Shown: one piece after another, positions 22,639 to 34,000 of the stretch
Numbering within the stretch: the first letter of the stretch is position 1
Layout of the letters: the number at the start of each line of letters is the position of its first letter
Assembly: GCA_001510575.1 (NCBI GenBank)
Contig: LNGK01000011.1
Coordinates: forward strand, 558,001 to 622,000
Origin: Knoxdaviesia capensis
Taxonomy: Eukaryota; Ascomycota; Sordariomycetes; Microascales; Gondwanamycetaceae
DNA: 64,000 nucleotides
Direction of reading: 5' to 3'
Made by a program: the position numbers and the translations under genes
The notes under the pieces: generated by a model
Databases searched by the model: none
What the model was told of the DNA's origin: nothing
What the model saw: the letters and a program-made list of their open reading frames with translations, nothing else

Positions 22639-24733
22639 ATGGAGAACGAAATTGAAATTCAAACGGTCGAGACGAATGGAGTGCGCGTTGCTGTTGAAGG
22701 CTGTGTGAGTTTTTTCTCCTTTTTTCTTCATTTTTTTTTCTTTTTTTCCTTCAGCCGTGGACTGCCGGTTGAGCTGCCCAATGCTATGTATGCTGTGAAC
22801 AGCTCGCTAACACTTACATTACCCATCACAGGGCCACGGCACGCTGAATGCCATCTACGCGTCGGTCGAGCAAGCGTGCAAGCGCCGCGGCTGGCCGGGC
22901 GTCGACGTGCTGATAGTCGGCGGCGACTTCCAAGCGGCGCGCAACGCATCCGACGTGAACGTGATGTCGGTGCCGGCGAAGTACCGCGAGCTGGGCGACT
23001 TCCCCGCGTACTACAGCGGGGCGCGCACCGCCCCCGTGCTGACGCTGTTCATCGCCGGCAACCACGAGGCCAGCAGCCACCTGTGGGAGCTGTTCTACGG
23101 CGGCTGGGTGGCGCCCAACATCTACTACCTGGGCGCGGCGAACGTGGTGCGGGTGGGCCCGCTGCGCATTGCCGGGCTCAGCGGCATCTGGAAGGGCTTC
23201 GACTATGCGCGGCCGCACTGCGAGCGGCTGCCGTTCTCCCCCGGCGACGTCAAGTCGTTCTACCATGTGCGCGAGGTCGATGTGCGCCGGCTGCTGCTGC
23301 TGCGGTCGCAGGTGGATGTCGGCCTGAGCCATGACTGGCCGCGCGCGGTGGAACGACACGGTGATGAGCGGCATCTGTTCCGCATGAAGCCGGATTTCGC
23401 GGCCGAGAGCCGGGATGGGACGCTGGGGAGCCTGGCGGCGGCCTATGTGATGGATCGCTTGCGTCCGCCGTACTGGTTCTCGGCGCACATGCACTGCAAG
23501 TTCTCGGCTGTGAAGACGTATCCGCCGCCGCCGCCGGTGCCTGCCGCCGGTGCTTCTGGTGGCGGTTGCGCCGTGGGAGTTGCAGAGGCCGCTGTGCCGG
23601 AAGCTGTTTCTACAGAGACTGGTGCTGGCGAAGGCGAGGCTCCGGAGCAACCGTCGGCCCCAGTGGAGGCCAATCCGGATGAAATCTCCCTGGACATGGA
23701 CGAGGATGACGAAGATGTTGGCGAGAAGCCGGATGCTGCCCATGCGGCTCAACCAACACCCGCACCAGCAACTACAACGACAACAACAACTACAACTACA
23801 ACGACAACGACAACTGCAACTGCCCCCATAGCCGCCAGTAGTGTGGCCGATTCGATGCGCGCACAACTCCCGGCCTCATTCTCTAGGCCATCTGGGGAGA
23901 CTGCTGGCCCCAGCAAATCTCACACTGCCCGCGGCCAGCCACACGCCACACCTGGGCAGCCGGTCCCTCCTACAATCACAAACACCGAAGTCCGTTTTCT
24001 CGCGCTCGACAAGTGCCTGCCCGGCCGCCACTACCTCCAGCTCCTCGACGTCGCCCCGCACGACCCCTCCGCGCTCGCCGCCCACCCCCCCAACACCCCC
24101 GCTATCGCTGGCGTCCCGGGCGCCCAGCCCGAGCGCTACTCGCTCGAATACGACCCCGAGTGGCTGGCCATCACGCGCGCCCTCCACTCCGAGCTCTCCA
24201 TCGGCGACAAATCCGCCTCGGCGGCCCGCGACCCCGGCGAGGCTGCGTACGCTGCCGCGCTGGCCGCCGAGCGCGCGTGGGTTGATGAGCATATCGTCGC
24301 TGCGGGGAAACTGCGTGTGCCGCATAATTTCGTGCTCACGGCGCCGGTGCACGAGCCCGGTATGCCGGAGGCGGTGGCTGAGATGCCGGACGAGTACACG
24401 AATCCGCAGACGGTGGCGTTCTGCGCGCTCCTGCAGATCCAGAACCTGTGGGATGCGGATGAGGCGGAGCGGGCGGCGCGGAAGGCCAATGGGCCGGCGC
24501 CGGATCCGCACGGCGAGGGTGGGTATGGACGGCGCGGAGGAGGAGGAGGGTACCGTGGCGGCGGCGGCGGCGGTGGTGGTGGTGGGTTCCATCGGGGCGG
24601 AGGGGGGTATCATCGTGGAGGTGGACAAGGACACCGTGGAGGAGGAGGAGGAGGAGGTGGTGGTGGAGGGCGTGGGTATGGACGGGGTCGGGGGCGTGGA
24701 CGGGGAGGACGGGGCGGTGGAGGCCAGTGGTAG
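22639..24733 (+). CDS. dbr1: RNA lariat debranching enzyme Dbr1 with RGG-like tail
   Basis: Exons 22639-22704 and 22832-24733 with a 127-nt intron (gtgagt..cacag) give 655 aa. The splice falls inside the first metal motif, GC|GHG (Cys22, His24). The other metallophosphoesterase motifs follow: GGDFQA (Asp54), GNHEAS (Asn99-His100), SHDWP (His189) and HMHCKFSA (His241, His243). Dbr1 hydrolyses the 2',5' bond of excised intron lariats in the nucleus, so that they can be degraded and intronic snoRNAs released. A disordered segment with a Thr run (coded at about 23770-23817) precedes the C-terminal Dbr1 domain (LDKCLPGRHYLQLLDVAP onward). Unusually, the last ~70 residues are almost pure Gly/Arg/His/Tyr with RGGG and RGRGRG units, an RNA-binding RGG-like tail that the yeast and human enzymes lack. 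The 22-codon first exon gives an N-terminus 13 residues longer than usual. Confidence 0.92.
24530..24727 (+). repeat. GGN-rich tract coding Gly/Arg tail
   Basis: Purine-rich, repetitive GGA/GGT/GGG codons make the Gly-rich C-terminus of Dbr1. The tract is prone to slippage and should be confirmed in reads, but the frame stays open to a natural stop. Confidence 0.8.
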
Positions 24734-25472
24734 GGACGGCACAGATGAACTGCAACGGCGCACCCTTTTAGCTCTATCTTTACGTTCGCGTCTACGATCT
24801 CCACATGGAGATGGATATCTGAGTCCGTACAGGATCCGGCCAAAAAGAACCTGACTTAAACACTCGACGAAGAGCAATGTGTCCCTACAAAAAAAGCGTG
24901 AAACCCGGTGTAGATATAAAAGCGAGCCATGCAGAGTGAGAGGAACATACGTCCGTCTTCCACCATTTGTAGGCGTTCGACCCACGGGAGCAGGATTGGG
25001 AAGAACGCATATGCTATATGGTGGGGGGGAAAGGGGGTTGTTTTTACGAGGATCTTGGGAGGCTACGGAGGTGCCGTGTCAAACGGGGAGAGGGCCAGGT
25101 GTGCCGTGATCATGGAAGAGGATCTGGCATAGCAAGAGCGTAGGACACCGGAGGAGAAACGAACGAGAGAAAAGAGCCGCGGGAAGACCGGGCGGCTCCG
25201 GTATCGAATTAGACGATAAGAGGGGGGAGGGAAAACGCCCGCAGTGTCCGTCAGTGTTACAAAGTTCCCGGTCCCTACCCAGAGAAAAAAAAGAAGAACG
25301 CCGAAAGAGAGCACACGGACGGGGGTGCCGAAGCCCCCCGTATGGAAGAGAAAACGCCTGGTGTCCGGAAAGGACATGGTACCGTATCAAAACAAGACTT
25401 TCGTAGAACGAGAAAAAGAGAATAGTCGTAACGCATCAAGAGAGAGAGGAGAGAACGAGGGGAACGTGTCGG
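24734..25472. other. Intergenic between convergent genes
   Basis: No supported gene. This is the shared 3' region of dbr1 and elongin C. The plus strand is purine-rich from about 25130 to 25470, consistent with the 3' flank of a minus-strand gene. Confidence 0.55.
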
Positions 25473-26132
25473 TCATACGGTGACATCTTCGACTATATGG
25501 CGGGAACAGAGGAGAGAGAGTTAGAGTTTAGCACGGGACGAGGAGCTCTGGGCGTTTTGTGGGGGTTGGCATACCATCCAGGCCCAGGTAGTCTGCCACT
25601 ACGAGCAGCTCCAGGCACATGTCCACGGGGATGTTCATATCCGACACCTCGTGGCTACTCCGGTGCTTGTACCAGTAGTGGAAGTACTCGACGACCTTCT
25701 CGAGCACGGCACCGCTGGTTGGACAGACTGCGTTAGCGACCCGAACACACGACGTTTTGAACAGAGGGAGACCGGAGACTGTCCGATTCAGATCAAGTGT
25801 AGATTTTATGGATTGAAATCACGCAGACGCGCCGACTGAGGGCTGTCTGTCATGAGTGGAAAAGTATCATCACAATCGACCGCAGACCGGGGCGTGGTGG
25901 ACAAGCGGAGAAGGGAGACTGGACTCTTGTCTTACCTGATCTCTTCGAAGCGGCACACCCCGGTAGAGGATTCGGCAAAGCCACTGCGCGGGTCCAGCAT
26001 GGTCTTAATCATAGTACTGATCATGGCGGCCTCGCGCAGCACCGTGAACTCGAATCCGTCACCGGAGACCAGCGTGATGTACTGGCTGGTGCCGGCAGCA
26101 CCAGCAGCACCAGCAGCACCAGCAGCAGCCAT
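25473..26132 (-). CDS. elc1: Elongin C (BTB/Skp1-fold ubiquitin-ligase adaptor)
   Basis: Three exons on the minus strand, 26132-25936, 25714-25575 and 25492-25473, joined by 221-nt and 82-nt introns, give 118 aa. The start (MAAAGAAGAAGAAG) is followed by the Skp1/BTB core: TSQYITLVSGDGFEFTVLRE, STMIKTML, then across the splice CRFEEIS|GAVLEKVVEYFHYW, YKHRSS, and IPVDMCLELLVVADYLGLD. Elongin C links a BC-box substrate receptor to a cullin; in yeast Elc1-Ela1-Cul3 ubiquitinates stalled Rpb1. The length fits the family (about 100-120 aa). The last exon is only 20 nt and ends VEDVTV; its acceptor is preceded by a CTAAC branch motif. If that intron is retained, the protein would instead end about ten residues later in a different tail. 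The Ala/Gly N-terminus is coded by a GCT/GGT microsatellite. Confidence 0.85.
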
Positions 26133-27104
26133 CGTGGTGAGTCCTGGGTTTTCCTTTTTCCTGACTGACTGTTTTTCTTTTCTGCGGTTGTTCAAACACG
26201 CGCGAGAGGCTGGTAAGGATATGGGATCATCGGGGGGAAAAGAGATGCTCGGTGTGTGTGAAGAAGAATTAAGAGAAGAAAGGCTGATTGAAAGGATTGT
26301 TGGATTTGCAGCAAACAACCCGGCAAGATTTTATCTGTTGGAAAACCAGGCAGCCCCAGACCCGGAGATCACCCGGCCCACAGCAAGTTGAAACACGGTC
26401 ACGTGATGGCCGTGTCAAAACTCTGTGGTCGGCCGGGAGCCGTTGCTGTGCCGACCGTTTGTAAATGTTTATCAGGTGCGTATTACAGCTCCTGCCGCCG
26501 CCAATCCTTGAATCGAAGCGACCACAGCGCAGCGTTTTTTCAATTAAACGGGGGGTGGGAATGCAAAAAAGCTACTGTTTCGTAACATTCTTCTTCTCGT
26601 CTATCCATCTCGATCTCCCAGGGAAAATCTTACTGAAGAGTTTTATTTGAATTTCTTATCTTTTTCTTTCCTTCCCCTTCTGTCCCTGTTCCAAACATTC
26701 CTCATCTGCCGAGTTTTTTTTTCCCCCATCATCAAACTTCAACACACATCCTCCTATTTTTTTCTCTGCGTATCATCATCATTGTTTGTGTCCCTGATTT
26801 CAGCTTGACGAATTGAAGAGACCAAAGACTGTTTCTGTTTACCTTTACGTTGCCGGCCGTTGTTATTTTCCACCTTGCTTCGTTTCCATCCGCCGCTCTG
26901 AGCTTTTTCTGCTTCGGTTACGTCTGCTTCTTCCTCCTGTCATCCATCCTCGCTGATTCCGTTGACCGCACCGCCTGTTCGACACACACCTCGTCTTTGT
27001 CTCTCCTGCGCGGTTCCCAGCGCTTCACCAAGGCCGAAGCTGCCACCGAGTGCGATCCCATCCACGGTCCCGAAGCAACGAAAACGCCGCTGCGTCCAGG
27101 GTAA
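26133..27104. other. Divergent intergenic region
   Basis: Shared upstream region of elongin C (-) and Rho4 (+). T-rich and C/T-rich from about 26600 onward. No separate gene seen. Confidence 0.55.
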
Positions 27105-27200
27105 ATGGCCTCGTCATACGCCTACCAGCCCACCCAGAACTACCGTAGCTCGTACTACGCCCAGGCGGCGCCGCCGGCCGAAGACCCGAGCATGCGACGC

Positions 27201-27232
<32 letters not shown>

Positions 27233-28242
27233 GCAATACGGAGGCCACGAGTCTGCCAGCGCCAGCGCGAACTACAACAGCCACAACTACTCGGCCGGCG
27301 CCAACATCGCCCGCGAGCAGCGCACACGGTCCAGCGAGGGCACCGTCAGCACCATGATGAGCTCGTCGACGTCGACCGGCCGCGAGTCGGCGGCTACGCA
27401 TGTCACCGATGCTCCGGCGTACTCGAAGAAGATCGTCGTGGTTGGCGACGGTGGCTGCGGAAAGACTTGTCTGTTGATTAGCTACAGCCAAGGATACTTC
27501 CCCGAGGTGGGTGTCTCTTGCCACTGTTATCTTGGCTCTGGAAGCGGAGATGGCCGATATACTAACTGCTTGCTGTTCTGCAGAAATACGTCCCCACCGT
27601 GTTTGAAAACTACATCACCTATCCCACCCACAACCCGTCTGGAAAGACCGTCGAGCTGGCCTTGTGGGATACTGCCGGCCAGGAGGAATACGACCGGCTG
27701 CGGCCCCTCTCGTACCCCGAGACCGACCTGATTTTCGTCTGCTTTGCCATCGACTGCCCCAACTCGCTTGACAACGTCCTCGACAAGGTAAGCAAGCACT
27801 CGGCCCATACTACCCAGGCCTGTAACCACGTGAATTGAACGCCACCGTCCTTTTCATACTAACGCAACATTCTCTCTGACAGTGGTACCCCGAGGTGCTC
27901 CATTTCTGCCCCTACACCCCGCTGATCCTCGTCGGCCTCAAGTCCGACCTGCGCCACAAGAAGACGTGCATCGACATGCTGAGGACCCAGGGCCTGACGC
28001 CCGTGACGACGCAGCAGGGCCTGGCTGTGGCCAACAAGATGGGCGCGCACTATATGGAGTGCAGCAGCAAGGAGATGGTCGGCGTCGACGAGATCTTCGA
28101 GCACGCCATCCAGACCGTGGTGGCCAACGACCGGCGGAATCTCGAGGCGCAGATGGCGGCTGCCGGCCCTACGTACTCCGGCTCCGGTGGCGGCGGAATG
28201 CGGCCGATTAAGAAGCGGAAGGGAAAGTGCACCGTTCTCTAA
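27105..28242 (+). CDS. rho4: Rho-family GTPase Rho4
   Basis: Exons 27105-27506, 27584-27787 and 27883-28242, all phase 0 (introns 77 and 95 nt), give 321 aa. An N-terminal extension of about 108 residues with a Q12 run precedes the GTPase core: P-loop GDGGCGKT (114-121), effector loop YVPTVFENY, switch II DTAGQEEYDRLRPLSY, and the CSSKEM motif of the guanine pocket. The C-terminus is polybasic with a CAAX box (KKRKGKCTVL). The final Leu predicts geranylgeranylation and plasma-membrane anchoring. The long N-terminus and these core sequences fit fungal Rho4, which acts in septation and cell-wall or septum-directed secretion through formin signalling. Confidence 0.93.
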
Positions 28243-29447
28243 GCATACTGCGGACTGAGCAACGACTTTTGTCTTTCTTTTCTTTTTCGGGGATCCTCAT
28301 GTGGCTGCTCGGCCATGTGGTGTTCTTCTCCGTCTTTCTCTCTTACTCTTTTTTTTTTTCTCTCTCCCTTCTTTGTGTCGGTTATTCGGAAAGTTCTATT
28401 TAGAAGCCCGCACAGCCGTGGTTCTCCTTGGGACTACGGCCTGTGATGCAATACACGACGCGGCACACTTTCCATCAGTGTGAGCAGCGGTTCATCGGCT
28501 GTTATATGGTTCTTCCACCTTTTCTTTTGTCCTGTCTTTTTCTTTCTTTTTCCTTTGTGTTTCTTTCCAACCGTTTTGTATCATCTGTTCCGTGTTCCTT
28601 GTGGGACGTGCTTGGAACTTTAACCTCCATGCACTGTCTTGCAGCTACCGGATTCGGATCGGATCGGGGCGGTAATACCGACGGGGCGATGTCGGCTGAA
28701 GCCGGGGGTGGTCGGGGCGGGAGAGTGCAGAACACCAGCCTCCAGATCTGAGGGGGAGGTATCATCCCTCTTCCTCTGGTGGCTGTTGCTCTTGCACCAA
28801 GCAATAGTAATGACCTACACCAAGCTGTATGAATCTGCCATGACCTGCTTATTTTTCTTTTGTACCTCCTCACAACGTTGAGGGAGGATCTCCATTCCTG
28901 TCTCTTCAGTTTTTTTTTTCTTTCTGGTCATCCTTCGTTTTTCCTATGTCGTTTGTTCCTGCATTTTGCTTTCCTCGTTCTGTGTTTTCGTCTTTTGTTT
29001 TTCGGTTGGGAGTCTCTGCAATGCGTGCTGGATATACGAGGAGGGGGAGGGGACATCTTATTTCTGTTTTTCTTTTTCAAGTTTTCGTTATGTTGCAACC
29101 GGAGAGGGGGGAGGAACGTTGCTGGGCGTGTCGCATTTGACAGGAAGATGTTTTCCCCCTTTTATCTAGGCTTGCCCCGTTGTATCTCTAGAGCATTACG
29201 CAGAGGCGGTCTTAGCTGGGCGGTTGCCTTGGTGCGACCATGATTTTAGTTTAAGCGAAAAAAATCAAGAATAACAGAAGGAGTTTCAAAAAAAAACCCC
29301 CCCAGAATCTGAAGTGATGTGTAGCATTGAAAGTGATGTATTGTGCGCCGTAAAAAGGCAAAAACCGCGGCCGGGAATATCCGGTTGTGTCCCCCCCCGA
29401 ACCTGTACAAGATCGTAATTCGTTAAACATGCTATTCCCGACAAGCC
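28243..29447. other. Intergenic between convergent genes
   Basis: 3' flanks of rho4 (+) and dad1 (-). T-rich on the plus strand, with no coding signal. Confidence 0.55.
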
Positions 29448-29965
29448 TCACCGCATCGTCGTGTCGCCTTCCTCGTCCGCCGCATCGTCGCTCGCCGCGC
29501 TGCGTCCCCGGCGCGCGCGCTCGTCGGCCCCGGAGTCCGAGCCTGCGTCCTCGCCGGCAGGCTGGGACTGCTGCGCGGCGGTGGCGGCGTCTTCGGCGGG
29601 TTCTTTCGCCATGGCGTTCTCGAACTGCGACCACAGGGCCTCGACCGACGAGAACTCGTTGCCCACCTGTGTTTTTGTTTTCCGGTTCATGTTAGCCTAT
29701 TCGGCAGCCGTTACAAGTTTGGAAGTGGAGGGGGCGGAGCGCGCTTACGGCTATCACGGCCTCAAGCGATCGGTTGAGGTTGTTCAGGTTGTTCAGCACC
29801 GTGTTGAATGACTGCAAGGCAACTCGTTAGCTGGACGAAGCACGTGAAGATGGCGGCGGCACGCCTTACCACGGCGATTTCGCCGATGAGGGCTTCGCGT
29901 TGCTGCTCAAAATACGTTTTCTCCCGTGTTGCGCCGGGCGGGCCTTGGTTGTTTGATGAAGCCAT
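29448..29965 (-). CDS. dad1: DASH complex subunit Dad1
   Basis: Three minus-strand exons, 29965-29870, 29811-29749 and 29666-29448, with introns of 58 and 82 nt, all phase 0, give 125 aa. Each exon carries a recognisable Dad1 block: REKTYFEQQREALIGEIAV, SFNTVLNNLNNLNRSLEAVI and VGNEFSSVEALWSQFENAM. The C-terminal ~50 residues are acidic and disordered. Dad1 is a core subunit of the fungal DASH/Dam1 ring, which couples kinetochores to spindle microtubules. An in-frame ATG 12 nt upstream (29977) would add MQQK; the internal ATG is preferred. None of the three exons would be convincing alone; the splice pattern makes the case. Confidence 0.92.
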
Positions 29966-30149
29966 TTTTTGTTGCATGTATTCTCAACGTTTGCTGCGAG
30001 AAAAAAGTTGGGAAACGCGTTGGAGATACGCGTAGAATCTTGAAGGAAGGTCGATTACTACCTGGCCTAGCCAATCATCAGCAAATCCCAACAGCTTCAC
30101 ACGGGTGGGACTCTGGAGAAAAAAACAAGCGACAAAAAAGTTTCGTGAG

Positions 30150-30234
30150 CGACCCCGCGAGGATTCGAACCCCGAATCTCTAGAGATTAGAAAAGAACCG
30201 AAATCTAGCGCCTTAACCATTAGGCCACGAGGCC
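30150..30234 (-). tRNA. tRNA-Arg (anticodon UCG), 12-nt intron
   Basis: A complete cloverleaf on the minus strand, with a 5' end at 30234 and a discriminator G at 30150. The acceptor stem is GGCCTCG/CGGGGTC (two G-U pairs), the D arm has GCCT/AGGC, the anticodon stem is CTAGA/TCTAG with loop T-T-TCG-G-C, and the T arm is CGGGG-TTCGAAT-CCTCG. A 12-nt intron sits at the canonical site after position 37. The mature length is 73 nt. The A box (TGGCCTAATGG) and B box (GGTTCGAATCC) are intact. Anticodon UCG reads CGA/CGG arginine codons. A T6 run lies about 10 nt past the 3' end. The gene lies 185 nt upstream of dad1 on the same strand. Confidence 0.95.
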
Positions 30235-31097
30235 CTGTCACTGAAAATTTCGGCTCCTAATGGGGTTGATTAAGTCTCTCCGCTTTCCGTCGATTTTTCC
30301 TTCCCTCCCGGCTGCAAACCTCGCGAATTTTGCGAACCATCACGGTCGCCGCCTCTGTTGGCAGTTGGATGCAGACGCGAGATGGCAGTCCCCGCACATT
30401 CCGGCCATTGTGTTCCGTACATCGGATGCAGTTAGGCGGGCAAACACGCCGGCTGTCCGACCACCAGCGTTCAGTCCTAAATGTCACTGACTAACCTGCT
30501 AATTTCTCGCCATTTACTCGCAACTGACTCGCAACCCCGCGCCGTAAAGGAAAAACAAACGGCATGGGACAGATAAGCTGCAAATACTCCTCTTGTATCT
30601 TGACAGCCAAGTTTCTGAACAAAAGTACTTGTCCGTTCAGTGCTGGTATTCAGCGCTGCTCCTCCTGGGCTGAATTTTTGCCGTCCACATACTTTAGTTT
30701 CCACCTAAACACTCAAAATGTGTATCGGGCCTCACGTGACGCAAAGGGCACAAATTGAGGGTAGATAGTGGACTGTCTCCGCAAATTTTCTAGAATCTTT
30801 TGTATCCATCATCAACAACGCAAAGATCGAAGCGGGACAAACGTCGCAAACTCTGTGGATTGTTGAATTCGAGTCAGTTTGGCCTGGGCTATTGTTCTTC
30901 TCAAGCCTAAATTTTCCTCTTCCCGTCCTAATTCTTGCTTGTCTCCCTCTTTGGTTCAAACGTCTCTTTTCTTGTTCTTCTTTCCTCCTGTCTCCCTCAA
31001 ACACCTCTCTTAACTCGATTCTCACTGTCTACGAGTTCTTTTTCCCAACCACCCATCATCATTCGGTTGATCGCAATATTCATCGGTTCTCGCCAAA
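30235..31097. other. Intergenic, promoter of tbf1
   Basis: Between the tRNA and the Tbf1-like gene. C/T-rich from 30890 to 31050, as is common before start codons in this window. No gene seen. Confidence 0.55.
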
Positions 31098-34000
31098 ATG
31101 GCGTCTCTGGCAGGGTCGGTAGAACCGGCTCCAGCCAGCCAGAGTGATCCTCCTCCTTACGATGACTTTCAGGGTATGCTGTAGCTCCCACTTTCTCTTC
31201 AGACTAGCTGGCAAAAGCCCATTGCGCCGTGAATGTCCCGCAGGCGACAGCAGCTCTGGCTTCCAAGTAATGTCTTTCTAATGTATCTTCTTTGATGTCC
31301 CTTACAGCTGAAGCCATCCAAAATGAAGTTCTCGAAGCTCTCCTCAACGCCCCCAAGCACGTCGAGTCCGGCCCCGCTTCCGAGCCGCCCCCGGCGATCA
31401 CCTCCGAGCCAATCGAAATTGACATCCCCCCGTCGGCCTCAGAGCCGCCTGCCGATCTAGCCCTGTCTTTGGAGCTGGAGCTGGACCTCGTTATCCAGAA
31501 TGCCGTCCACGCCTCCGTGACGGCTCAAGCCACGGCGCCGGCCGCCGACTCGTCGAAGCGTCTTCGCGAGAACCCGGATCCCGACGAGCCTGGTACCGAA
31601 ACCGAAACCGACTCCGACCACCCCGGCCATGATGCCAAGCGGATTAAACTCGAGCCCCTCGAGGACATTGACGCCAGCGAATCTCTGGACGATACACTTA
31701 CACGTCTGGTTGAGAGCACCCTTGGCGAAGTTGTGATGCGGGCGAACCAGTCCAACTCCTTCACCACCAACCTGGATGCGCTGGCCATGGATCCGGAGAT
31801 CATGGATGTCAACGACGAGCCTCTAGAGCAGGCCGAGCTTGCCGACACCACTGCTCCTCCTCGGTTCATTGTCTCGCCTCTTCACTCCCGAAAGTGCATG
31901 AGTATCAATGCCCTGGGTACAATGGTATGTTTGACCCCCTTCTCGCACTTCTAAACCGGCCGGACCCTGTTTTCTTACTGTACCGTCATGTCTTGGCATC
32001 TCACTAGGCTATCCAGGCTCTTTGCGTCATGTCGCAACAGCCATTCGACGAGATGATCAAGGTGCTTCACGACGCCAACACCGAATTCGGTCGCGAGTTT
32101 GCCTCCATCAAGGCGGCCTTCGAACCTCTGCGCCGGATCTACATCACCGGCACCGAGGGCGACCGCGCATTCCACGTTATCGCGGCCGACGATCTCCCGA
32201 GCCAGACGCAGAACCACGCCTTCACCAGAGAGACCGCCCGCCTCGCCAACATTGCGCACTTCGCCATTGAGGCGTTCTCGCACTCCTCCCTCCAGCACCT
32301 CTATGATATCTACCTGGATATCTTCGTTCCTAACCAGGCTGCCATCCCCTACAAAATTATACAAATATTCACTCGCCTTCAGGCCCAGTTGTTCCTCCAC
32401 ACTAGTCATGAAAAAGGTCTCAAGGACACGGATGCTATCAATGAATTACTTGATAACATCTTTGATATTGAGGCCAGACTAGCGGCTCGCCACCCGGAAA
32501 TTGCCCTGAATATGGCCGAGCATGATCTCCTCCTTGCATCCGAGATCAACAAAGGAACGCTGGAGCAGACCTTCCGCGGGTCGACCGGCCAGATCGCTTG
32601 GGAATCCATCAAGCAGGCCCACCCTTATGATGAGTTTCTGCGATTCTTCAACATGTATCTACACACTGAACTGCTTCCGTCGTGTGCCGACTTTGCCCAT
32701 ACCTTGGGAATCGACCTCCCTCCGCCTGAAGATTTCGCGGAAGACCCCGAGCCGCTGACCCCGGCCCCTGAGGAGCACAACCCGATCTCGGGCCCTTGCA
32801 TTACCGACCTCGAGTCGTTCCTCCAGAGCACCACTCCCGGGCTTGTCGAAGGCATTCTGGCCAGTATTAACATGGATCTTGAGAATCATCTCCCCGACCT
32901 GTCGGTCCCTCTCACCGAGGCTCCTCCTCCCAGTGTTCCCGCGCCCGCTCCGAGCGCCGGCGCCAATCTGATTGCGCTCCCTACCCCCCCGGTGCCCGCG
33001 CCAGCCATCAAGCCCGACGAGAGCTCGCCTGAGCAGGCGTCTTCCGCAAAGCGTGACCTAACCGCCGAGGAGATTGAGAACCTTCAAGCCATGGTTGCCG
33101 AGAGTACCACCTTCTACATCAAGAACACTCTGGACGGCATTTCGAAGGTCTCGTATGACCTTGCCGGTATGCTTCACTGCCCCCGTTCTGGGTTTTCTTT
33201 TTGCCCGTCCTTCCATTTGTATATATCCGAACGCTAATATTTGGCCCATCCAGAAGATTCAACCCCTCAGATTGCCGCGGGATTGTTCCCCTTTGAAGCC
33301 ACGGATAGCCAGAAACCCTCTCCGGCAACCCACGAGCTTCCGCCCAACCAGTCGTTCCCCAGCTCGGTGCTGTACGATAAAGCCCGCCAGGCGGCACTCT
33401 CCAAGACGTCGTCTCACACGCGCCGCGAGGGCCCGCACTCCAGCCGCCGGCCGTGGACTCAGGAGGAGGAAAAGGCTCTTATGACGGGTCTGGACATGGT
33501 CAAGGGCCCGCACTGGAGCCAGATCCTCGGCCTGTTCGGCACCAACGGCACACTAGGTGATATTCTCAAAGACCGAACCCAGGTGCAACTTAAGGACAAG
33601 GCCCGCAACCTCAAACTATTTTTCTTGAAAAGCGACTCGGAAATGCCATACTACCTGCAGGCCGTAACAGGCGAGCTCAAGACGCGGGCTCCGACGCAGG
33701 CGGCCCGTAAGGAGGCCGAGGGCCGTGCAAGAATGAACTCGGAGGAGGACCAGGCCCGCATCCAGGGCATCATGGCGCTAAACGGCATGCAGAACGGCAC
33801 GCCTAACTCGAGCCTCCCCCTTGCGCGGAGCTCCCAGCAGACGTCGGCGCCGGCGTCCAGCACGCCCGACTCGCGCGCAAACAGCCACACCCCGATCCAG
33901 CCGGCCCTGGCCCCTGCGCCGGCCACGTCCTCGGCTGCCCACATGCCTACACCCATTCTACCGCAGCCTGCTCTTACGCCGCAGACTCACCATCAGCCCC

